Shown here: in pieces, positions 7,264 to 11,253 of the stretch | Layout of the letters: every line of letters starts with the position of its first letter | How positions within the stretch are numbered: the first letter of the stretch is position 1 | From: a bacterium | GTDB lineage: Bacteria; Patescibacteriota; Gracilibacteria; UBA1369; LOWO2-01-FULL-3 | NCBI GenBank assembly: GCA_027622635.1 | Contig: JAQBYK010000030.1 | Span: 1 to 11,253 of the forward strand | Direction of reading: 5' to 3' | DNA: 11,253 nucleotides | Notes under the pieces: model-generated | Told to the model about the DNA's origin: nothing | The model's database searches: none | What the model saw: the letters and a program-made list of their open reading frames with translations, nothing else | Program-made: the position numbers and the translations under genes

Positions 7264-7935
7264 ATGCGAGATAAAACCGCCAAGAAGTTACTTAAAAAAA
7301 TCAAGAAGGATTACAACACTATTTCCGAAGAATTCAATCAATCGCGTCAATCAGACTGGAAAGAATTCAAATCATTCCTAAAATACATAAAAGACGAGGA
7401 TTTCATAGCTGACCTTGGTTGTGGAAACGGTAGATTTTATGATTTCATAAAAGAGCACCGCAAAATCAAATACATAGGAATCGATAACAGCAAAAGACTG
7501 CTCGAACATGCACGAGCCAAGAAAACCAAATTTATTCACGGAGATCTGCTTAATCTACCTCTAGATGACCACGATGTAGATGTAGCAATAGCGATTGCTT
7601 CTCTCCACCATATTCCATCCAAGGAATTAAGGAAAAAGGCAATACAGGAAATGTGTCGCATTCTCAAGAAAAAAGGCACACTAATAATCAGCAATTGGAA
7701 TCTTTTCCAGCCAAAATACAAGAAATACATTTGGAAAGCGCGATTAAGACATATATTATCACTCGGCAAATACGAATGGCGCGATACATTCATTCCCTGG
7801 GGAAAATCAGGAGTAAAGAGGTATTACTACGCCTTCACTAAAAAAGAACTGCAGAAACTACTAACACACAATGGTTTTAAAATCATATCGGAGAACATAG
7901 ACAGAAACTTCACATTCATATGCAAAAAATCCTAA
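7264..7935 (+). CDS. Trm9/ALKBH8-like SAM-dependent methyltransferase, probable tRNA cm5U34 methyl-esterase
   Basis: This is a class I Rossmann methyltransferase of 223 aa. The SAM motif I is DLGCGNG (50-56), with the acidic motif II in IGIDNS (D74), GDLLNLP (93-99), and the post-motif IAIASLHHIP (109-118). Several features go beyond generic methyltransferases and match the Trm9/ALKBH8 family. These are an N-terminal YNTISEEFNQSR with R28-x3-W32, then AI-IA-x-LHH, a FIPW motif (176-179), and RYYYAFTKKEL (186-196) followed by NGF. In eukaryotes this family methylates cm5U34 to mcm5U34 together with Trm112. Here it lies next to elp3, the enzyme that makes cm5U. I chose ATG 7264; a TTG frame opens at 7216 but would overlap elp3 and precede the TATAAT box. 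It overlaps the next gene by 16 nt. No Trm112 partner is visible. The methyltransferase fold is certain; the tRNA substrate is inferred. Confidence 0.85.
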   Translation: MRDKTAKKLLKKIKKDYNTISEEFNQSRQSDWKEFKSFLKYIKDEDFIADLGCGNGRFYDFIKEHRKIKYIGIDNSKRLLEHARAKKTKFIHGDLLNLPLDDHDVDVAIAIASLHHIPSKELRKKAIQEMCRILKKKGTLIISNWNLFQPKYKKYIWKARLRHILSLGKYEWRDTFIPWGKSGVKRYYYAFTKKELQKLLTHNGFKIISENIDRNFTFICKKS

Positions 7936-8726
7936 AAGTCAGATTCGACTATATTAACCTTAAACAAGCCACTGAGACTGCTATTCAATGGGCACAGGGA
8001 GATATTCAGAAACACATTATCACTCCAAATCCGGAGATGGTTTTAGAAGCTCAAAATAACAACAAATTCCTAAAAGTTTTAAATCGTTCAGATCTCAATA
8101 TTCCTGATGGGATAGGTATATTATGGGCAGCTAAATATTTGAAAATCACTGAAAACTCGATTTTTAAAAGTATGAAAATCCTGAAATGGTTTTGGAGTTT
8201 GCTAATGATCGCTATTTATCCAAGATACATACGCAGCGAATTGCCAGAGAGAGTTACAGGCGCAGATCTAATGCAAAGTATTTGCAAGAGCTGTGAAGAC
8301 ACAAAGATTTTCCTACTTGGAGCAGATGAAGGCGTAGCAGAGCAAGTCAAAGAGATTCTTGAGAAAAAGCATAAAAAAATTAACATCGTAGGAACCTACG
8401 CAGGATCACCAAAAGAAAAAGATGAAAAAGAAATCAGAAGAATGATTGATGACTCGCAGGCACAAATTCTTTTTGTAGCTTACGGAGCACCTGTACAAGA
8501 GATGTGGATCAATAGAAATCTCAAAAAAATGCCAAAAGTATCAGTTGCCGTAGGAATAGGTGGGACTTTCGACTATATAGCTGGGGTAAGAAAACGCGCA
8601 CCGGGATGGATGCAAAAGATCGGACTGGAATGGCTATATCGCGTGGCTCAACAACCAAGTCGTATCGCGAGGATATATAGGGCGACAGTGAAATTTCCGA
8701 TGAAGATTTTGCGATACCGCCTGTAG
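7920..8726 (+). CDS. WecB/TagA/CpsF (WecG-like) glycosyltransferase
   Basis: GT26-family enzymes transfer a sugar, typically N-acetylmannosamine or its uronic acid, onto a lipid-linked GlcNAc intermediate for teichoic acid or surface polysaccharide synthesis at the inner face of the membrane. The 268-aa length is normal to slightly long. Family motifs in order are TPNPEMV (T35, N37, E39), PDGIGILWA with the expected catalytic D63, RVTGADLM (111-118), IFLLGADEG, AYGAPVQEMW (187-196), GIGGTFDYIAG and KRAPGWMQKIGLEWLYR. Residues 76-108 form a hydrophobic insertion (KILKWFWSLLMIAIYP) before RVTG, which may help membrane contact. The ATG lies 16 nt inside the methyltransferase gene, so the two are co-transcribed and possibly translationally coupled. 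The functional link between them is unclear. The stop is TAG. The acceptor and donor cannot be told from sequence. Confidence 0.92.
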   Translation: MQKILKVRFDYINLKQATETAIQWAQGDIQKHIITPNPEMVLEAQNNNKFLKVLNRSDLNIPDGIGILWAAKYLKITENSIFKSMKILKWFWSLLMIAIYPRYIRSELPERVTGADLMQSICKSCEDTKIFLLGADEGVAEQVKEILEKKHKKINIVGTYAGSPKEKDEKEIRRMIDDSQAQILFVAYGAPVQEMWINRNLKKMPKVSVAVGIGGTFDYIAGVRKRAPGWMQKIGLEWLYRVAQQPSRIARIYRATVKFPMKILRYRL

Positions 8727-8778
8727 ACAAATACCTATGAAATAAAGTTAAGTAACAAATACTTGAAGCATTTTTTGG

Positions 8779-8806
8779 TTGAAATAAAATTGAAACTCCC
8801 TAGAAT
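8779..8806 (+). promoter_or_regulatory. Candidate promoter of tRNA-Ala
   Basis: TTGAAA (8779-8784), a 16-bp spacer, then TAGAAT (8801-8806), each 5 of 6 to consensus. Transcription would begin near 8813, inside the left arm of the dyad that precedes the tRNA. A co-transcript from the glycosyltransferase gene, 112 bp upstream, is an alternative source. Confidence 0.4.
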
Positions 8807-8837
8807 ATGTGAAACAGGATAAAATCCTGTTTCACAT
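8807..8837. repeat. Perfect 14-bp inverted repeat abutting the tRNA 5' end
   Basis: ATGTGAAACAGGAT (8807-8820) is the exact reverse complement of ATCCTGTTTCACAT (8824-8837), separated by AAA. Only T8838 lies between it and G1 of the tRNA. No T-run follows on the plus strand (tRNA sequence) or on the minus strand (TTCTAGGG), so it is not a canonical terminator. It overlaps the predicted initiation region of the tRNA promoter and could be an operator or a 5' leader hairpin next to the RNase P site. Confidence 0.8.
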
Positions 8838-8838
8838 T

Positions 8839-8916
<78 letters not shown>

Positions 8917-8917
8917 A

Positions 8918-9562
8918 TTAAACAAACTCCACAACCTCATCATAAGATTGACGGGTTTTTGGAAGATCAGCATAAGGATCATCTCCTCTATATCCGATTG
9001 CAAGCATTGTAGTAGCACTTAAATTTTTTTCCGATAGACCCAAAATCACATTTACTTTAGAGGGATCAAATCCTTCCATAGGACATGTATCGATTTTAAG
9101 AAGTGCAGCGGTTTGAACCATAATACCAAGTGGAATATAAGTTTGTGCAGCAATCCATCCATCACGAACATCTCCATCAGATTTCATGGAAACTGTTTGA
9201 TCAACCATTTTTTTAAGACCATCAAGATCCTCCTCGGACTTGCCCTGAGCCTTGGCAGTTCTGGCAATTACATCCGGAGAAATATTTTCCGAATCTGTTC
9301 TACGAGCAATAATAACAATATGAGAGGCATCGGTAACCTTAGGTTGGTCATAACTAGCCACCCTTAATTTCTGGCGCACCTCAGGATTTGTAACAACTAT
9401 AAATTTCCAGGGCTCAATCCCTGATGAGCTTGGCGCAAGTCTGCCACTTTCAAGAATAGTATGTAAATCTTCCTGACTCACTTTCTTGCCAGAATCAAAT
9501 ATTTTAGCTGCACAGCGCCAATTTAAAGAATCAACAATATGCTTACCCTTTTCTGAAGCCAT
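8918..9562 (-). CDS. NAD(P)H-dependent nitroreductase, NfsB-like FMN flavoprotein
   Basis: This is a cytoplasmic FMN-dependent oxidoreductase of the nitroreductase family, usually a homodimer reducing quinones, nitroaromatics or pteridines. The physiological substrate is not readable from the sequence. At 214 aa it is typical. R16 and K20 in RCAAKIF match the FMN-phosphate-binding R-x3-K of E. coli NfsB. APSSSGIEPWKFIVV (43-57) is the FMN and active-site loop, and DASHIVIIARR, PMEGFDPSKV and the C-terminal DLPKTR (R204) all match NfsB-type proteins. It is the last of three minus-strand genes after gatB and the small membrane protein, 21 bp behind the latter, so it is probably co-transcribed. 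The ATG at 9562 has no Shine-Dalgarno site. The stop TAA lies 2 nt from the tRNA-Ala 3' end, and I see no terminator, so read-through would make RNA antisense to the tRNA. Confidence 0.93.
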   Translation of the reverse strand: MASEKGKHIVDSLNWRCAAKIFDSGKKVSQEDLHTILESGRLAPSSSGIEPWKFIVVTNPEVRQKLRVASYDQPKVTDASHIVIIARRTDSENISPDVIARTAKAQGKSEEDLDGLKKMVDQTVSMKSDGDVRDGWIAAQTYIPLGIMVQTAALLKIDTCPMEGFDPSKVNVILGLSEKNLSATTMLAIGYRGDDPYADLPKTRQSYDEVVEFV

Positions 9563-9583
9563 AATGAAATTTGTTAAAAATAA

Positions 9584-9850
9584 TTATTTCTTCTTCTTTC
9601 CCTTAGCCCTCCTATCCAGAACCGTATCAATATAAGGTTTAGCCTTGTCAATCACATAATCGATAGCCCTAAGCGGCTCAACGATAGTCTTGTGAACCTT
9701 CTCTACAATCTCAGCAACATCATCCACAACCTTAGTCACATCCCTCAAAATCAAGATTGCATAAAAAATCAAAATACACAGAAAGATCACCAAGACAATA
9801 AAACCTATCGCCAGACTCATGTTCAAAATGTCACCGGAAGTTGCAAACAT
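9584..9850 (-). CDS. Small single-pass membrane protein, 88 aa, unknown function
   Basis: I do not recognise a named family. A single strongly hydrophobic segment spans about residues 11-35 (MSLAIGFIVLVIFLCILIFY onward). It is followed by an amphipathic helical region (DVTKVVDDVAEIVEKVHKTI, then DYVIDKAKPYIDTVLD) and a very basic C-terminus, RRAKGKKKK. The arrangement resembles bacterial small proteins with an N-terminal anchor and a cytoplasmic coiled helix, loosely like DUF948-type proteins, but I would not assign it there. It sits 15 bp downstream of gatB and 21 bp upstream of the nitroreductase gene on the same strand, so it is most likely part of that operon. Start ATG 9850 and stop TAA; no Shine-Dalgarno site. 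Confidence 0.8.
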   Translation of the reverse strand: MFATSGDILNMSLAIGFIVLVIFLCILIFYAILILRDVTKVVDDVAEIVEKVHKTIVEPLRAIDYVIDKAKPYIDTVLDRRAKGKKKK

Positions 9851-9865
9851 AGTATAAAAATTATC

Positions 9866-11253
9866 TTATAGACCCATTATACGCTTTAAAGCATCATTTG
9901 CAATTTTAGGATTTGCCTGACCTTTCATCTCTTTCATAACCTGACCAACTAAAAATCCTATCGCCTTATCCTTACCACCTTTCACATCTTCAACAGGTCC
10001 TGGATTAGCCTCAATCACTTTTTTGCAAGCTTCTTCGATAGCTCCCTCATCACTAACTTGTTTAAGACCCTTTTCCCTAACAATTTCAGCCGCACCACGC
10101 CCACTCTTATACATTTCCTCAAAAACTTCACCCTTCGCAGCATTATTGGATATCTCTCCACTGGCAACAAGTGAAATCAAATCCCCCATCATCTCAGCAG
10201 TCACTTTTTGATCATCAACACCAATTAACTCTTCATTTAAATGCTTCATCAAGATTGTATTGATGAATGAAACTGCAAGTTTACTGTCACCACATTTATC
10301 TACAACATCTTCAAAATACTGTGCCAACCTAAAATCGCTGGACAAAATCCGCGCATCATCTTCAGTAAGTCCATGATCATCCATATATTTTCTCTTCCTC
10401 TCATTAGGCAAAGCGGGAATTTCCTTACGAAAAGCCTCAACTTCCTTTTCAGTAACAACCAAAGGTGGTATATCAGGCTCAGGGAAATATCGATAATCAT
10501 TGCTCTCCTCTTTTTCCCGCATAAAAAATGTCTCACCCTTGTCATCATCCCATCCAACGGTAACAGGTCCCCCAAGAGGTCCATCCTTTTCCCAACTCTT
10601 CTTTTGCCTCTTAATTTCATGTTCAATAGCATTTTCGAGCATTTTAAAAGAATTGAGATTTTTTATTTCTGCACGAGGATAGAGTTTTTCTTCACCCTTG
10701 GGACGAATGGAAACACTTGCATCAAAACGCATCATTCCTTTTTCCATATCGGCATCACTGGATCCCACATATCTCACAATCTTTTGAATCTCCTTGGCAT
10801 AAGCAGATGCCTCCTTAGCGCTTCGCAAATCAGGTTCGGAGACTATCTCCATAAGTGGGGTACCTGCACGATTAAAATCCACCAGAGAGGCATCACGTAC
10901 ATGTGTTAGCTTTCCGGCATCATCCTCAAGATGCAAACGTGTTATACCAACCTTTATAAATCGATCTTCATCGGGAATCTCAACATCAACCCATCCCTTT
11001 TCAGATACAGGCTCATCAAACTGGGAAATCTGAAATCCCTTTGGACTATCAGGGTAAAAATAGTTTTTGCGATCAAATTTACTGGTTTCAGGAATATTGC
11101 AATTTAGTGCCAAGGCGGCCTTTATACCCTTTTCAACTGCAATTTTGTTAACAACGGGAAGTTGACCAGGGAAGCCCATACAAACAGGACAAACGTTGAT
11201 ATTGGGCTCCTTGTCCCAAGAATCATTATCACAGCGACAGAACATCTTAGTCT
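9866..11253 (-). CDS. gatB: Asp-tRNA(Asn)/Glu-tRNA(Gln) amidotransferase subunit B, N-terminus cut by window edge
   Basis: GatB is the kinase and tRNA-binding subunit of GatCAB, which converts mischarged Glu-tRNA(Gln) or Asp-tRNA(Asn) to the amidated form. The frame stays open to the window end (codons for T and K precede M at 11245, giving the family's TKMFC), so the Met at 11245 is internal and about 20-25 residues are missing. Numbered from that Met, a zinc site is present (C3, C5, C19, C22 in CRC and CPVC). Then come FDRKNYFYPDSPKGFQISQ, LHLEDDAGKL, VDFNRAGTPLMEIVSEPD, SDADMEKGMMRFDASVSIRP, AEIKNLNSF and NDYRYFPEPDIPPL. The C-terminal YqeY-like tail domain is complete (SGEISNNAAKGEVFEEM to the end). 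The stop is TAA. It heads a three-gene minus-strand operon; gatA or gatC may lie beyond the edge. Confidence 0.97.
   Translation of the reverse strand, partial: TKMFCRCDNDSWDKEPNINVCPVCMGFPGQLPVVNKIAVEKGIKAALALNCNIPETSKFDRKNYFYPDSPKGFQISQFDEPVSEKGWVDVEIPDEDRFIKVGITRLHLEDDAGKLTHVRDASLVDFNRAGTPLMEIVSEPDLRSAKEASAYAKEIQKIVRYVGSSDADMEKGMMRFDASVSIRPKGEEKLYPRAEIKNLNSFKMLENAIEHEIKRQKKSWEKDGPLGGPVTVGWDDDKGETFFMREKEESNDYRYFPEPDIPPLVVTEKEVEAFRKEIPALPNERKRKYMDDHGLTEDDARILSSDFRLAQYFEDVVDKCGDSKLAVSFINTILMKHLNEELIGVDDQKVTAEMMGDLISLVASGEISNNAAKGEVFEEMYKSGRGAAEIVREKGLKQVSDEGAIEEACKKVIEANPGPVEDVKGGKDKAIGFLVGQVMKEMKGQANPKIANDALKRIMGL

Noticed and set aside
8747..8776. Possible terminator of the glycosyltransferase gene: AAGTA/TACTT followed by T6
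   Set aside because: The stem is only five AT-rich pairs and six bases separate it from the T-run; too weak to call.
10373..10909. 178-aa plus-strand frame antisense to gatB, and similar long shadow frames at 2936-3513, 5938-6672 and 10300-10682
   Set aside because: They lie opposite or out of frame with strongly conserved genes or clear operon members and show no family motif; composition is that of a translated complement.
9866..11253. UGA recoding as in Gracilibacteria or SR1
   Set aside because: All conserved genes are full length in the standard code with no in-frame TGA.

Overview
The window is an AT-rich, gene-dense bacterial segment carrying ten protein genes and one tRNA gene. The protein repertoire suggests a Candidate Phyla Radiation (Patescibacteria) type genome, possibly of the Peregrinibacteria side. 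Pointers are a bacterial Elp3, a Trm9-like methyltransferase, a GatB-based amidation route, and lineage-specific acidic proteins of unknown function. I see no AGGAGG-type Shine-Dalgarno site ahead of any of the eight complete genes. The assignment is inference from content only. All ORFs read intact in the standard code, and the ten stop codons are seven TAA, three TAG and no TGA.

Layout. At 2-1453 (+) is the 3' part of recG, cut by the window edge and followed by a probable intrinsic terminator. At 3609-1606 (-) is a two-gene unit of unrecognised acidic soluble proteins. Facing away from it is an MsbA-like ABC exporter half-transporter (3798-5555, +). The exporter's probable terminator lies inside the 3' coding end of the convergent elp3 gene. 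Elp3 (7229-5550, -) diverges, across 34 bp, from a Trm9/ALKBH8-like methyltransferase (7264-7935, +). The methyltransferase overlaps a WecB/TagA/CpsF glycosyltransferase gene (7920-8726, +). A tRNA-Ala(GGC) at 8839-8915 (+) is preceded by a perfect 14-bp inverted repeat. The right end, read on the minus strand, is gatB (cut by the edge), a small one-TM protein, and an NfsB-type nitroreductase that stops 2 nt from the tRNA CCA end.

The most interesting object is the divergent elp3 / Trm9-like pair with a shared palindromic -10 (ATTATAAT). In eukaryotes, Elongator (catalytic subunit Elp3) makes cm5U at the tRNA wobble position and Trm9 or ALKBH8 methylates it to mcm5U. A bacterial neighbour pair suggests a minimal two-gene mcm5U34 pathway that would replace or supplement the usual MnmE/MnmG route. 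The pairing is seen directly; the pathway is inference.
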